Shown: positions 1-7,816 of the stretch, piece by piece
How the letters are laid out: the number at the start of each line of letters is the position of its first letter
How positions within the stretch are numbered: position 1 is the stretch's first letter
Assembly: GCF_900115635.1 (NCBI RefSeq)
Contig: NZ_FOXE01000009.1
Location: forward strand, 56,605-120,604
Direction of reading: 5' to 3'
DNA length: 64,000 nt
Source of the DNA: Oscillibacter sp. PC13
Lineage (GTDB): Bacteria > Bacillota > Clostridia > Oscillospirales > Oscillospiraceae
Program-made: the position numbers and the translations under genes
Notes under the pieces: model-generated
What the model was told of the DNA's origin: nothing
The model's input: only the letters and a program-made list of their open reading frames with translations
The model's database searches: none

Positions 1-2
1 TC

Positions 3-101
3 CGCAACATCGCATTCCCCACCGGCGAGTTTTTCCCGCCCAATACGGTGCGGATGCCGGAGAATTACGAGGAGACCAAGAGCTTCTGCTGCTGCCCGTA
101 A
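3..101 (+). CDS. C-terminal fragment of an unidentified protein
   Basis: An open frame enters from the left edge and gives 32 residues before TAA at 99-101. The tail ends in a Cys-Cys-Cys-Pro motif preceded by an acidic stretch (NYEETKSF). The start and most of the gene lie outside the window, so I cannot name the family. A strong hairpin terminator 19 bases downstream supports this being a real gene end. Confidence 0.5.
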   Translation, partial: RNIAFPTGEFFPPNTVRMPENYEETKSFCCCP

Positions 102-119
102 GGCGGCGGACAAAAAGAC

Positions 120-150
120 AGGCGGCGGGATTTCCCGCCGCCTGCTTTTG
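120..150. terminator. Bidirectional intrinsic terminator
   Basis: A 10-bp GC-rich perfect stem (120-129 with 134-143, loop ATTT) has a T-rich tail on the right and an A-run on the left, so it can end both the rightward gene at the left edge and gdhA arriving on the minus strand. Confidence 0.85.
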
Positions 151-186
151 TATCAAATTGGAAAGCGTTGGAGAGACAGCTTCCAA

Positions 187-1536
187 TCAGAAGATACCCT
201 GCGCCATCATGGCGTCCGCCACCCGCTGGAAGCCAGCGATGTTGGCGCCGGCCACCAAGTTGTATCCCAGGCCGTATTCCGCCGCAGCGTCTACGCTGGC
301 CTGGTAGATATTGTTCATAATCTGGTGCAGCCGCTGGTCCACCTCGTCCTCAGTCCACACCAGCCGCTCACTGTTCTGCACCATCTCCAGAGCGGAGGTG
401 GCCACACCGCCGGCATTGACCGCCTTGCTGGGCGCCACAATCACGCCGGGCTGCGCCATCAGGAAAGCCAGGGCGTCATTGGTGGTGGGCATATTGGCTA
501 CCTCAATGTAATATTTCACGCCGTTGGCCGCAATTTGCTTGGCCTGCTCCAGATGCACATCGTTCTGCATGGCGGAGGGCATACAGATGTCCACCTTCAC
601 GCCCCAGGGCTTTTCGCCGGGGTAGAAAACCACACCAAACTTATCTGCATAGTCCTGTACCCGGTTCCGGCCGCTGGCCCGCATTTCCACCAGGTAGTCG
701 ATCTTCTCCGGGGTTGCCACACCGTCAGGATCGTACACATATCCATCCGGACCGGAGAGAGTCACCACCTTGGCACCCAGTTCCGTGGCCTTTTTGCAAA
801 TGCCCCAGGTTACATTGCCGAAGCCCGCACAGGCGATGGTCTTGCCCGCAATCTGCTCGCCTTCGTGCTTCAGGACATTTTCCAGATAGTAGACCGCACC
901 GTAGCCCGTGGCCTGCGGCCGCACCAGGGAGCCGCCGGAGGCAAAGTCCTTGCCGGTGAGCACGCCGTTCTCCCACGCGCCGCGCAGGCGGCGGTACTGG
1001 CCGAAGAGGTAGCTGATCTCCCGGGTGCCCACGCCCATATCACCGGCGGGAACGTCGATGTCCGGGCCAATGTAGCGGTGCAGTGCCGTCATAAAGGACT
1101 GGCAGAAACGCATAATCTCTCCATCGGATTTCCCGGTGGGATCGAAGTCGCTGCCGCCCTTGCCGCTGCCGATGGGCAGGCCGGTAAGGGAGTTTTTAAA
1201 GGTCTGCTCGAATGCCAGGAACTTGACAATGCTGAGATTGACGTCCTTCTGGAACCGCAGGCCGCCTTTATAGGGGCCGATGGCACCGTTAAACTGGCAG
1301 CGATAGCCGGTGTTGGTGTGCCAAGTGCCGTCGTCAGCCATCCAGGTCACCCGGAAGGTAAAGGTCCGCTCCGGTTCCACCATGCGGCTCAAAAGGTCCG
1401 CTTTCTCATATTCGGGGTGCTTTTCCACAACCGGTTCCAAAGAGGTGAACACCTCTTCCACCGTTTGAACAAACTCCGGCTCGTCAGCGTGCTTGGCCTT
1501 CACATTTTCTATCACACTGCGCAGATATGCATTCAT
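187..1536 (-). CDS. gdhA: NADP-type glutamate dehydrogenase
   Basis: Reversible amination of 2-oxoglutarate to glutamate, the main ammonium assimilation or glutamate fermentation step; cytosolic. The 449 residues match the small hexameric GDH class (about 450). The dimerisation/catalytic domain carries the glutamate-binding lysines (K90 in GPYKGGLRF, K114) and the catalytic-lysine motif GSGKGGSDFDP around K126, where most relatives have GGGKGG. A Rossmann glycine motif (GFGNVTWG) follows near residue 240. ATG at 1536 is preceded by AAGGAGG at good spacing. It stands alone, with a terminator downstream and its own upstream region. Confidence 0.97.
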   Translation of the reverse strand: MNAYLRSVIENVKAKHADEPEFVQTVEEVFTSLEPVVEKHPEYEKADLLSRMVEPERTFTFRVTWMADDGTWHTNTGYRCQFNGAIGPYKGGLRFQKDVNLSIVKFLAFEQTFKNSLTGLPIGSGKGGSDFDPTGKSDGEIMRFCQSFMTALHRYIGPDIDVPAGDMGVGTREISYLFGQYRRLRGAWENGVLTGKDFASGGSLVRPQATGYGAVYYLENVLKHEGEQIAGKTIACAGFGNVTWGICKKATELGAKVVTLSGPDGYVYDPDGVATPEKIDYLVEMRASGRNRVQDYADKFGVVFYPGEKPWGVKVDICMPSAMQNDVHLEQAKQIAANGVKYYIEVANMPTTNDALAFLMAQPGVIVAPSKAVNAGGVATSALEMVQNSERLVWTEDEVDQRLHQIMNNIYQASVDAAAEYGLGYNLVAGANIAGFQRVADAMMAQGIF

Positions 1537-1769
1537 GCTGCATCCTCCTTATGTGCTTTGTTATTTGTTTGACATGAATAAAGTTTTGTGCCCTTCCATA
1601 ATTTTAGTTTAGCATTTTTGCTGGAAAGAAACAAGCGTTTCTTTTGGCATACCCGGCAATCCGTTTTGTGATGGCGGAAAAAAGAACGGGAGAATTTTGT
1701 GCAGTTTCACGGAATCCTAAAAAATGCTGAAAATCCGATGTTTTTGCGGGAATCCGGGGCACCGCCTTA
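1537..1769. other. Divergent intergenic region, gdhA upstream side
   Basis: AT-rich spacer between the divergent gdhA and phosphoribosyltransferase genes (325 bases to the next start). It must hold the gdhA promoter on the minus strand, but I found no pair of boxes with good match and spacing. No ORF or strong hairpin was seen. Confidence 0.4.
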
Positions 1770-1797
1770 TTGACTTATTTTCTGGAACTTGTATAAT
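1770..1797 (+). promoter_or_regulatory. Sigma-A promoter of the phosphoribosyltransferase gene
   Basis: TTGACT at 1770-1775 and TATAAT at 1792-1797, 16-bp spacing, 65 bases ahead of the start codon. Confidence 0.8.
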
Positions 1798-1861
1798 ATT
1801 TGCGGTATCACGATTCCAGAAACCCGCGTTGGCGGGAAGTTGAAAGAGAGGCGCGTTTTTT

Positions 1862-2425
1862 ATGCATACCTATCCGATGAATGTGGCGGGCCTGTACCGG
1901 GAGCTGCCCATCTGCAAGATTACGGACGACCTGTACATCGGCGCTTTTATTGTTTTTGGCGACGCGGAATTGACCGTTGCATGCGCCCGGGAGCTTTTGA
2001 AGCTGGTACCTGCCGACAGCTACGATTATATGCTGACAGCCGAGGCGAAGAGCATCCCGCTGATCCATGAGATGGCACGGCAGTCCGGCGCGTCCAAATA
2101 CTTCATCGCCCGGAAGGGCCCCAAGGCCTATATGCCGGAACCCTTGCATGTTGTGGACAAATCCATCACCACCGCCGGAGAGCAGGAGCTGTATCTGGGG
2201 CGGGATGATGCGGATCTGATCCGCGGCAAACGGATTCTCCTGATGGATGATGTGATCTCCACGGGCGGATCCCTCCACGCCATGGAGTCCCTGGTGGAAA
2301 TGGCCGGCGGTACCGTGACAGGCCGGGTGGCGGTCCTGGCCGAGGGCGGCGCGGCGGATCGGGCGGATATCTGCTTCCTGGAAAGGCTGCCGGTATTCAA
2401 TGCGGACGGAACGGTAAAAGACTAA
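1862..2425 (+). CDS. Adenine-type phosphoribosyltransferase family protein
   Basis: A type I phosphoribosyltransferase of 187 residues, probably acting in purine salvage from PRPP. The PRPP-binding loop ILLMDDVISTGGSL lies at residues 125-138 with the paired acidic residues D129-D130. Overall shape is closest to adenine phosphoribosyltransferase or the purine-regulator PRT fold, but the middle part (EAKSIPLIHEMARQSG) departs from classical Apt, so the substrate base is uncertain. ATG at 1862 follows a purine-rich AGAGAGG. It has its own promoter and a terminator, so it is a single-gene unit. Confidence 0.8.
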   Translation: MHTYPMNVAGLYRELPICKITDDLYIGAFIVFGDAELTVACARELLKLVPADSYDYMLTAEAKSIPLIHEMARQSGASKYFIARKGPKAYMPEPLHVVDKSITTAGEQELYLGRDDADLIRGKRILLMDDVISTGGSLHAMESLVEMAGGTVTGRVAVLAEGGAADRADICFLERLPVFNADGTVKD

Positions 2426-2456
2426 AGGCAGCCAACCCAACCACATACCAAGCAGT

Positions 2457-2498
2457 AAAAGCTTCAGAGGCGGCCATGGGCTGCTTCTGAAGCTTTTT
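2457..2498. terminator. Bidirectional intrinsic terminator
   Basis: Stem AAAAGCTTCAGA pairs with TCTGAAGCTTTT around a loop containing further GC pairing, with T-runs in both directions. It separates the convergent phosphoribosyltransferase and ruvX genes. Confidence 0.85.
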
Positions 2499-2559
2499 TA
2501 ACTGGATCCCGAAGAGAGGCGGCGTGTGCAAAAGCCTGTCCATGTGGCGGAGCGCCTCG

Positions 2560-2979
2560 TCATCCGTGGCTCTTTTTATAGGTGAGATATCCCTCCAGAA
2601 TCAGGGAGGCTGCCACAGCATCCACTACCTTTTTTCGCTTTTTGGCATTTTTTCCACTGTTAAAGAGGATTTGGTGGGCGTCGATGGTGGTGCGCCTCTC
2701 ATCCCAGAGGACGACGGGCAGGGAAGTGGCCTGGCGCAGCAGATCCGCCATGGCCCGGGCCTTTTCGGAACGGGGGCCGCGGGTGCCGTCCATATTGATG
2801 GGATGTCCCAGCACCAACTCCTCCACGCCGTACTCCCCAGCCAGGGCGGCAATACGATCTGCCACCGCTTCCGGGCGGTAGGCATCAATGGTGGTGGTGA
2901 AGCCGGCCAGGAAGCCAGTGGGGTCAGAGATGGCGATCCCGGTGTGGGCGTCGCCGTAGTCGATGGCCATAATGCGCAT
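2560..2979 (-). CDS. ruvX: YqgF/RuvX RNase H-fold nuclease
   Basis: Putative Holliday junction resolvase-like nuclease; family members are linked to pre-16S rRNA 5' end maturation. 139 residues, the normal length. Visible family marks are the first acidic residue in MAIDYGDAHTGIAISD (D7), the LGHPINMDG block, LWDERRTT, and the final DAVAASLILEGYL. I chose ATG at 2979 because it begins directly with the conserved first strand and is preceded by GAGGGAG; a longer upstream frame has no family homology. Confidence 0.93.
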   Translation of the reverse strand: MRIMAIDYGDAHTGIAISDPTGFLAGFTTTIDAYRPEAVADRIAALAGEYGVEELVLGHPINMDGTRGPRSEKARAMADLLRQATSLPVVLWDERRTTIDAHQILFNSGKNAKKRKKVVDAVAASLILEGYLTYKKSHG

Positions 2980-3087
2980 AAAATCTCCCTCGCTCTGCGA
3001 ATTTCCGTTTTTCAGTTCCCTTATCATAGCATTCCGGGCGAAGAACCGCAAGAACAGAAAATTCCTGGCATTTTCTTGAAAAAACCG

Positions 3088-3116
3088 TTGACCTGCGGTT
3101 TGACTTGTGCTACAAT
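3088..3116 (+). promoter_or_regulatory. Sigma-A promoter of rpmG-secE-nusG
   Basis: TTGACC at 3088-3093 and TACAAT at 3111-3116, 17-bp spacing. A second TTGACT at 3100 is too close to serve the same -10 box. Confidence 0.75.
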
Positions 3117-3210
3117 CTTTCTTACCTGTGAAAAAGGGTTTTGTTGTCATGCGCTTTTTTCGCTTTTCGGCCATGACAAAAAATCTTTTCCAATCGGCAG
3201 GGAGGCAGTC

Positions 3211-3241
3211 GGTATCCCCGGCTGAAGCCGGACCGGATACC
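3211..3241 (+). other. Hairpin in the rpmG 5' leader
   Basis: GGTATCC at 3211-3217 pairs with GGATACC at 3235-3241, and inside it CCGGC pairs with GCCGG around a TGAA loop. It ends 10 bases before the rpmG ribosome binding site and has no T-run, so it is a leader structure rather than a terminator. Confidence 0.6.
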
Positions 3242-3263
3242 AATAATAAGGAGGTGCCGTTAG

Positions 3264-3413
3264 ATGCGCGTGAAAGTGACCCTGAGATGCAACGAGTGCA
3301 AGCAGAGAAACTACAATACCATGAAGAACAAGAAGAACACTCCGGACAAGCTGGAACTGAACAAGTATTGCCCCTTCTGCAGAAAGCACACGCTCCACAG
3401 CGAAACCAAGTAA
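3264..3413 (+). CDS. rpmG: Ribosomal protein L33, zinc-binding form
   Basis: 49 residues, beginning [12 protein letters not shown]. It is the zinc-ribbon form of L33: one CxxC at residues 9-12 and the second CPFC at 36-39. The body ([22 protein letters not shown]) is typical of the large-subunit protein that sits near the E site. AAGGAGGTG precedes ATG at 3264. It is the first gene of the rpmG-secE-nusG unit, the usual Firmicutes order. Confidence 0.97.
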   Translation: MRVKVTLRCNECKQRNYNTMKNKKNTPDKLELNKYCPFCRKHTLHSETK

Positions 3414-3450
3414 CTGGTGAACGAATGATGAGAAAGGGCGTGTAACGAAA

Positions 3451-3666
3451 ATGGCAGAAGAAGTCAAGAAGAAAAAGAACCGCGGCGCGTGGTTCCGTGA
3501 GATGAAAAGCGAACTGAAAAAGGTCGTATGGCCCAACCGGAAGACCGTGATGGCGAATACCGGTACGGTGCTGCTGTGCTCTTTGTGCATCGGTGCCTGC
3601 ATCTGGATTTTTGACTTTGTGGCGGTTTCCGCTGTCCAGCTGATCCTCAGCGTCTTCGGCGCCTAA
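3451..3666 (+). CDS. secE: Preprotein translocase subunit SecE
   Basis: 71 residues, the short single-span Gram-positive form. A basic N-terminal segment (KKKKNRG) and the amphipathic helix WFREMKSELKKVVWPNRK, with the conserved VVWP, precede one membrane span at about residues 40-65. SecE clamps SecY in the Sec translocon. It lies between rpmG and nusG, as in most bacteria. Confidence 0.95.
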   Translation: MAEEVKKKKNRGAWFREMKSELKKVVWPNRKTVMANTGTVLLCSLCIGACIWIFDFVAVSAVQLILSVFGA

Positions 3667-3680
3667 GAGGAGAAGAGACG

Positions 3681-4205
3681 ATGTCAGACAGCGCGAAGTG
3701 GTATGTGGTGCATACCTATTCCGGCTATGAGAATGCCGTTAAGACCAGCATCGAGAAATTTGTCACTGGACGCGGTATGGAGGATAAGGTCCTGCGGATT
3801 GAAATCCCCATGGAAACCGTGACAGAGGTGACTGAATCCGGCACTTCCAAGGAAGTGGAGCGAAAGGTATTTCCCGGCTATGTGCTGATCAAAATGGTGA
3901 TGACTGACGATACCTGGCACCTGGTGCGGAATGTCCGCGGTGTCACAGGCTTCGTGGGCTCTGCCAATAAACCGATTCCTCTTAGTGAGGAGGAGGTTCT
4001 GGCGATGGGCATGGAGAAGCATGAAATCGTCGTTAATTACAATGTGGGCGACCATGTAAAAATTATGGACGGCCCGCTGGCAAGCTTCACCGGCATTGTA
4101 GAGGAGATCGAGCCCGAGAAAAACCGAGTCAGCGTGATGGTCTCCATGTTCGGAAGAGAGACACCGGTGGAACTGGAACTCGACCAGGTCGAAGTTCAAA
4201 AGTAA
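3681..4205 (+). CDS. nusG: Transcription termination/antitermination factor NusG
   Basis: 174 residues with an N-terminal NGN domain (WYVVHTYSGYENAV, then FPGYVLIKMVM and VRNVRGVTGFVG) and a C-terminal KOW domain around DHVKIMDGPLASFTGIVEEI. NusG binds RNA polymerase and modulates pausing and coupling. GAGGAGAAGAG precedes ATG at 3681, 14 bases after secE, so the two are cotranscribed. Confidence 0.97.
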   Translation: MSDSAKWYVVHTYSGYENAVKTSIEKFVTGRGMEDKVLRIEIPMETVTEVTESGTSKEVERKVFPGYVLIKMVMTDDTWHLVRNVRGVTGFVGSANKPIPLSEEEVLAMGMEKHEIVVNYNVGDHVKIMDGPLASFTGIVEEIEPEKNRVSVMVSMFGRETPVELELDQVEVQK

Positions 4206-4255
4206 TGAGATAACCGCGCCCAAGGGCGCCGCCGCGTCGGGCGTTTCCGGCGCAA

Positions 4256-4304
4256 GTGGGAGGGGCCCAACGCCCCGCCAAAGACGGCTGACCGCCGCCA
4301 CCAC
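4256..4304 (+). promoter_or_regulatory. Candidate L1-binding leader element before rplK
   Basis: GTGGGAGG at 4256-4263 repeats the sequence of the L1-binding arm of 23S rRNA, and a pairing partner CCACCAC lies at 4298-4304. Such mimics are the known autoregulatory target of ribosomal protein L1 in L11 operons. The intervening fold was not computed. Confidence 0.55.
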
Positions 4305-4330
4305 ATTTATAATTTAGGAGGTGCTACTCC

Positions 4331-4756
4331 GTGGCACAGAAAATTACTGGTTATGTGAAGCTGCAGATTCCCGCAGGCAAGGCAACCCCCGCACCCCCCG
4401 TCGGTCCTGCTCTGGGCCAGCACGGCGTCAACATTGCTGCATTTACCAAGGAGTTCAACGAGCGCACCAAGAATGAGATGGGCATGATTATCCCCGTTGT
4501 CATTACGGTGTACGCCGACCGTTCCTTCTCCTTCATCACCAAGACGCCCCCTGCGGCTGTCCTGATTAAAAAGGAGTGCAACATTGAGTCTGGTTCCGGC
4601 GTGCCCAACAAGACCAAGGTGGCCACCATTTCCAAGGCCTCTGTCCAGAAGATCGCCGAAATCAAGATGCCTGACCTGAATGCTGCCAATCTGGAGTCTG
4701 CCATGAGCATGATCGAAGGTACCTGCCGCAGCATGGGCGTCACCATTGGTGAGTGA
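4331..4756 (+). CDS. rplK: Ribosomal protein L11
   Basis: 141 residues, standard length. The N-terminal block [26 protein letters not shown] is the thiostrepton-site domain; the C-terminal RNA-binding domain carries [30 protein letters not shown]. The start is GTG at 4331 after TTAGGAGGTG; the protein begins [11 protein letters not shown] as expected. L11 forms the GTPase-associated centre stalk base. It is followed by rplA behind a second L1-type leader element. Confidence 0.97.
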   Translation: MAQKITGYVKLQIPAGKATPAPPVGPALGQHGVNIAAFTKEFNERTKNEMGMIIPVVITVYADRSFSFITKTPPAAVLIKKECNIESGSGVPNKTKVATISKASVQKIAEIKMPDLNAANLESAMSMIEGTCRSMGVTIGE

Positions 4757-4819
4757 TCCAGCCGCGCAACCGACTGACATTTAACAACAGCCGAGCGGCT
4801 GAAACAGCCGCTCCATACA

Positions 4820-4846
4820 GTGGGAGGATTTATTCCGAATAACCAC
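4820..4846 (+). promoter_or_regulatory. Candidate L1-binding leader element before rplA
   Basis: A second GTGGGAGG at 4820-4827 pairs with ACCAC at 4842-4846, directly before the rplA ribosome binding site (4851-4856). The GTG in this motif opens the rplA frame but is part of the RNA element, not the start codon. Confidence 0.6.
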
Positions 4847-4864
4847 TATGAGGAGGAAGTAACA

Positions 4865-5557
4865 TTGTTTAGAGGCAAGAAATATCAAGAAAGTGCCAAG
4901 CAGATCGACAAGAATGCCCTGTACGACGCTGCGGAAGGCATGGCTCTTATCTGCAAGACCGCCAGCGCCAAGTTTGACGAGACGGTTGAGCTCCACGTGA
5001 AGTTGGGTGTTGACTCCCGCCACGCCGACCAGCAGGTGCGCGGCGCCATCGTGCTGCCCCACGGAACCGGCAAAACCGTCCGCGTCCTGGTGTTCGCCAA
5101 AGGCGACAAGGCGGATGCTGCCCGTGAGGCCGGCGCTGACTATGTCGGCGATATGGATCTGGTGGAGAAGATTCAGAAGGAAAACTGGTTTGAGTTCGAC
5201 GTGGTTGTTGCCAGCCCCGATATGATGGGCGTGGTGGGCCGTCTCGGTAAGGTTCTGGGCCCCAAGGGCTTGATGCCCTCTCCCAAGGCCGGTACTGTGA
5301 CTCCCGACGTAGGCAAGGCCGTGAAGGAAGTCAAGGCTGGTAAGATCGAGTACCGTCTGGACAAGACCAACATCATCCACTGCCCCATCGGCAAGGTCTC
5401 CTTCGGCGCTGAGAAGCTGCTCGAGAACTACAATGCCCTGATGGGTGCCATTCTGAAGGCGAAGCCCGCCTCCGCCAAGGGCCAGTATGTAAGAAGCTGC
5501 GTTGCCGCTTCTACTATGGGTCCCGGCGTGAAGATGAACACAGCAAAGCTGGTCTGA
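4865..5557 (+). CDS. rplA: Ribosomal protein L1, TTG start
   Basis: 230 residues with the L1 signature: the N-terminal [14 protein letters not shown] segment, [17 protein letters not shown], and the late block [25 protein letters not shown]1 forms the mobile stalk at the ribosomal E site and represses its own operon. I chose TTG at 4865: AGGAGG at 4851-4856 is 8 bases upstream and the length then matches the family. The in-frame GTG 45 bases earlier belongs to the leader motif. The rare start codon may hold down expression and help autoregulation. Confidence 0.95.
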   Translation: MFRGKKYQESAKQIDKNALYDAAEGMALICKTASAKFDETVELHVKLGVDSRHADQQVRGAIVLPHGTGKTVRVLVFAKGDKADAAREAGADYVGDMDLVEKIQKENWFEFDVVVASPDMMGVVGRLGKVLGPKGLMPSPKAGTVTPDVGKAVKEVKAGKIEYRLDKTNIIHCPIGKVSFGAEKLLENYNALMGAILKAKPASAKGQYVRSCVAASTMGPGVKMNTAKLV

Positions 5558-5673
5558 GGCACTGAAGAGGGAAGACCGCGTTCCTTTTTGACTCTGCCTG
5601 TTTGATTTGCCATTGGCAAGTCCACCGGCCTTATTTCCTTTTGGAACAGGTCGGAAAAATGTATATTTTGGTA

Positions 5674-5702
5674 TTGACTTTTGTCAAATACTTAAATATA
5701 AT
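5674..5702 (+). promoter_or_regulatory. Strong sigma-A promoter of rplJL
   Basis: TTGACT at 5674-5679 and TATAAT at 5697-5702, 17-bp spacing. It makes rplJ-rplL a separate transcription unit from rplKA. Confidence 0.88.
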
Positions 5703-5709
5703 ATCAGAT

Positions 5710-5821
5710 GCGTTCCAAAGACAGCAGGTGGGGGCAACCCCGTAAGTCCTGCCGAGGGCGGCAAATCGTAAGATTGCTATCCGTCCTTGTGTCTTTGCGG
5801 CACAAGGACGGTTCCTTTTTT
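5710..5821 (+). ncRNA. Ribosomal protein L10 leader with attenuator
   Basis: The transcript start region reads ACAGCAGGTG...GTAAGTCCTGCCGAGG, the kink-turn core of the Firmicutes L10 leader that binds the L10(L12)4 complex. It ends in a terminator hairpin: CCGTCCTTGTG at 5781-5791 pairs with CACAAGGACGG at 5801-5811, followed by a T-run. Excess L10/L12 is expected to favour termination before rplJ. Confidence 0.88.
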
Positions 5822-5858
5822 GAACGCACCTACAATTCCTATGGAGGTGAACACAAGA

Positions 5859-6419
5859 ATGCCTAACGCAAAGGTCTTATCTGAAAAGCAGGCCATCGTC
5901 GCCCAGCTGACTGAGAAGATCCAAAAGGCCACTGCGGGCGTGATTGTCGACTACAAGGGTATCACCGTTGAAGAAGACACTGCGCTGCGCAAAGAGTGCC
6001 GTGAGAGCAACGTGGATTATGCAGTTGTGAAGAACACTCTGCTCCGCTTTGCTTTTAACAACACTGGCCTGAATGATCTGGATGATCTGCTGAATGGCAC
6101 CACTTCTCTGGCTCTGTCCGATGACGCTGTGGCTCCCGCCCGTGTCATGGCCAACTATGCCAAGAAGCTGGACGGCAAGTTCGAGATTAAGGGTGGCTTT
6201 ATGGACGGCAAGCCCGTTGATCTGGCCACCATCAACTCTCTGGCTTCCATTCCCGCGCTGCCCATCCTGCAGGCACAGGTTCTGGGCACCATGCTGGCAC
6301 CCATCACCGGCTTGGCTGTTGTCCTGAAGCAGATCGCAGAAAAGGGCGGAGAAGCCGCTGCCCCTGCTGAAGAGGCTGCCACCGCTGAGGAGGCCGCTCC
6401 CGCTCCTGCCGCTGAGTAA
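5859..6419 (+). CDS. rplJ: Ribosomal protein L10
   Basis: 186 residues; anchors the L7/L12 stalk. The N-terminal rRNA-binding domain begins MPNAKVLSEKQAIVAQLTEKI and includes VIVDYKGITVEEDTALRKECR and VVKNTLLRFA. The C-terminal helix for L12 binding is followed by an Ala/Glu/Pro-rich tail of about 24 residues (from GGEAAAPAEE), which makes it longer than the usual 165-175. ATG at 5859 has GGAGGTG upstream and begins with the conserved start; an ORF extending further upstream would read through the attenuator. Confidence 0.95.
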   Translation: MPNAKVLSEKQAIVAQLTEKIQKATAGVIVDYKGITVEEDTALRKECRESNVDYAVVKNTLLRFAFNNTGLNDLDDLLNGTTSLALSDDAVAPARVMANYAKKLDGKFEIKGGFMDGKPVDLATINSLASIPALPILQAQVLGTMLAPITGLAVVLKQIAEKGGEAAAPAEEAATAEEAAPAPAAE

Positions 6420-6465
6420 TCAAACGGCGTCACATCTTTAAATTTACAATTAGGAGGCAAATACA

Positions 6466-6837
6466 ATGTCTGAGAAAGTTACCGCTATGATCGAAGAGAT
6501 CAAGGGCCTGACCGTTTTGGAGCTGTCCGAGCTGGTGCATGCCCTGGAGGAAGAGTTTGGTGTTTCCGCCGCTGCTATGGCTGCTCCCGCTGCCGGCGCT
6601 GCTGCTCCCGCTGCTGAGGAGAAGACTGAGTTTGATGTGGTCCTGACCGGCTTTGACGCTGCTGCCAAGATCAAGGTCATCAAGGCTGTCCGCGAGATCA
6701 CCGGCCAGGGCCTGGCTGAGGCCAAGGCCACTGTCGAGGGCGCTCCCAGCACCCTGAAGGAAGGCGTTTCCAAGGACGATGCCGAGGCTCTGAAGAAGCA
6801 GGTCGAAGAGGCCGGCGGCAAGGTCGAGCTGAAGTAA
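6466..6837 (+). CDS. rplL: Ribosomal protein L7/L12
   Basis: 123 residues. An N-terminal dimerisation helix ([23 protein letters not shown]), an Ala/Pro hinge at about 37-50, and the C-terminal domain ([36 protein letters not shown]) that recruits translation GTPases. TTAGGAGGC precedes ATG. It ends the rplJL unit: a strong terminator follows and rpoB is absent here. Confidence 0.97.
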   Translation: MSEKVTAMIEEIKGLTVLELSELVHALEEEFGVSAAAMAAPAAGAAAPAAEEKTEFDVVLTGFDAAAKIKVIKAVREITGQGLAEAKATVEGAPSTLKEGVSKDDAEALKKQVEEAGGKVELK

Positions 6838-6853
6838 TTAAGGCATTTTGCTG

Positions 6854-6890
6854 AAAAAGTCCCTGTCCAATCGGACAGGGACTTTTTATC
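6854..6890 (+). terminator. Intrinsic terminator of rplJL
   Basis: A 15-bp stem (6854-6868 with 6873-6887) starting AAAAAGTCCCTGTCC ends in a T-run. Confidence 0.92.
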
Positions 6891-7037
6891 TGCTGAAGCC
6901 TGGTAAGACAGCAGGACGCAGTGGATGCTACAGAGCGTTCTTGCCGTAACTGTCCTTCAGTATACATCCGAATGTACAAAAGGAGGGAGAACTTTCGATT
7001 GTGGCGTGAAAGAGAACAGGGAAACCGTAAAACCCAT

Positions 7038-7080
7038 AAAGAAGCACCGGAAAAGACGCAGCTGTTCCGGTGCTTCTTTC
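7038..7080 (-). terminator. Intrinsic terminator of the tcdA-DUF554 unit
   Basis: GAAGCACCGGAA (7041-7052) pairs with TTCCGGTGCTTC. Read on the minus strand the stem is followed by TTTATGGGTTTT. It overlaps the DUF554 stop codon. Confidence 0.75.
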
Positions 7081-7816
7081 ACATGACCATACACAAAAAG
7101 ATGGGGAGAATGCAGGCAGGCACCAGATTCATTACTTTGATTTTTGTGCAGCCAAGCATATTAAACGCCAGAGCCGCAATCAGCAAGGAACCCACACAAG
7201 TCATCTCGGCAATTACCGCCTTGCCCAGGTAGGGGGAGATGAAGGAGGCCAGAACAGCAATGGTCCCCTGATAGAGGAAAACAGCCACAGCGGAGAAGGC
7301 CACGCCAATGCCCAGGGAGGAGGAGAACACAATAGCGCTGATGCCGTCCAGCAGGGACTTGGCAAAGAGCGTGGTGTGGTCTCCGGTCAAACCGTCCTGT
7401 AAGGCCCCCACAATGGCCATGGCGCCCACGCAGAAGAGAAGGCTGGCGGTGACGAATCCCTCAGATACGGAGGCTGTGGCGTCGTCCTGGCGGACCAGCC
7501 GCTCGGTTTTCTTCTGTACCAAGTCCCCAAGCGCGTGCATCCGGCGATCCAGATCCAGCAGCTCGCCAAGAATGGCACCCAGCACCATGGAGACAATGGT
7601 GATCAGCGTGTTTTCTCCGGCAAGACAGCCGGCGATACCGATATAGAGGACGCAGAGGGCAACGCCCTTCATAATAATGTCCTGTAGACGCAGACCTAGA
7701 TTATTGGCACCGGCAAGGCCACCGGAGAATTTGCCTGCCGCCCATTTCAGCAGCAGACCTGCGGCGGAACCGGCCAGAATAGCCAGGGCATTGACAATAC
7801 TTCCAGTTAACATCAT
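7079..7816 (-). CDS. DUF554 family membrane protein
   Basis: 245 residues, about seven hydrophobic spans, with the family pattern MLTGSIVNALAILAGSAAGLLLK at the start, conserved LGELLDLD after the fourth span, and ALQDGLTGDHTTLFAKSLLDGISAIVFSSSLGIGV in the middle. Function of the family is not established; relatives are annotated as possible transporters. ATG at 7816 overlaps the tcdA stop as ATGA, so translation is coupled to the gene in front. Confidence 0.9.
   Translation of the reverse strand: MMLTGSIVNALAILAGSAAGLLLKWAAGKFSGGLAGANNLGLRLQDIIMKGVALCVLYIGIAGCLAGENTLITIVSMVLGAILGELLDLDRRMHALGDLVQKKTERLVRQDDATASVSEGFVTASLLFCVGAMAIVGALQDGLTGDHTTLFAKSLLDGISAIVFSSSLGIGVAFSAVAVFLYQGTIAVLASFISPYLGKAVIAEMTCVGSLLIAALAFNMLGCTKIKVMNLVPACILPIFLCMVM

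Noticed and set aside
148..1572. Plus-strand ORF of 474 residues opposite gdhA
   Set aside because: It is the GC-rich antisense shadow of a fully convincing glutamate dehydrogenase and has no start signals.
4820..4864. GTG at 4820 as the rplA start
   Set aside because: It lies in the L1-binding leader motif, and TTG at 4865 has the proper ribosome site and family length.
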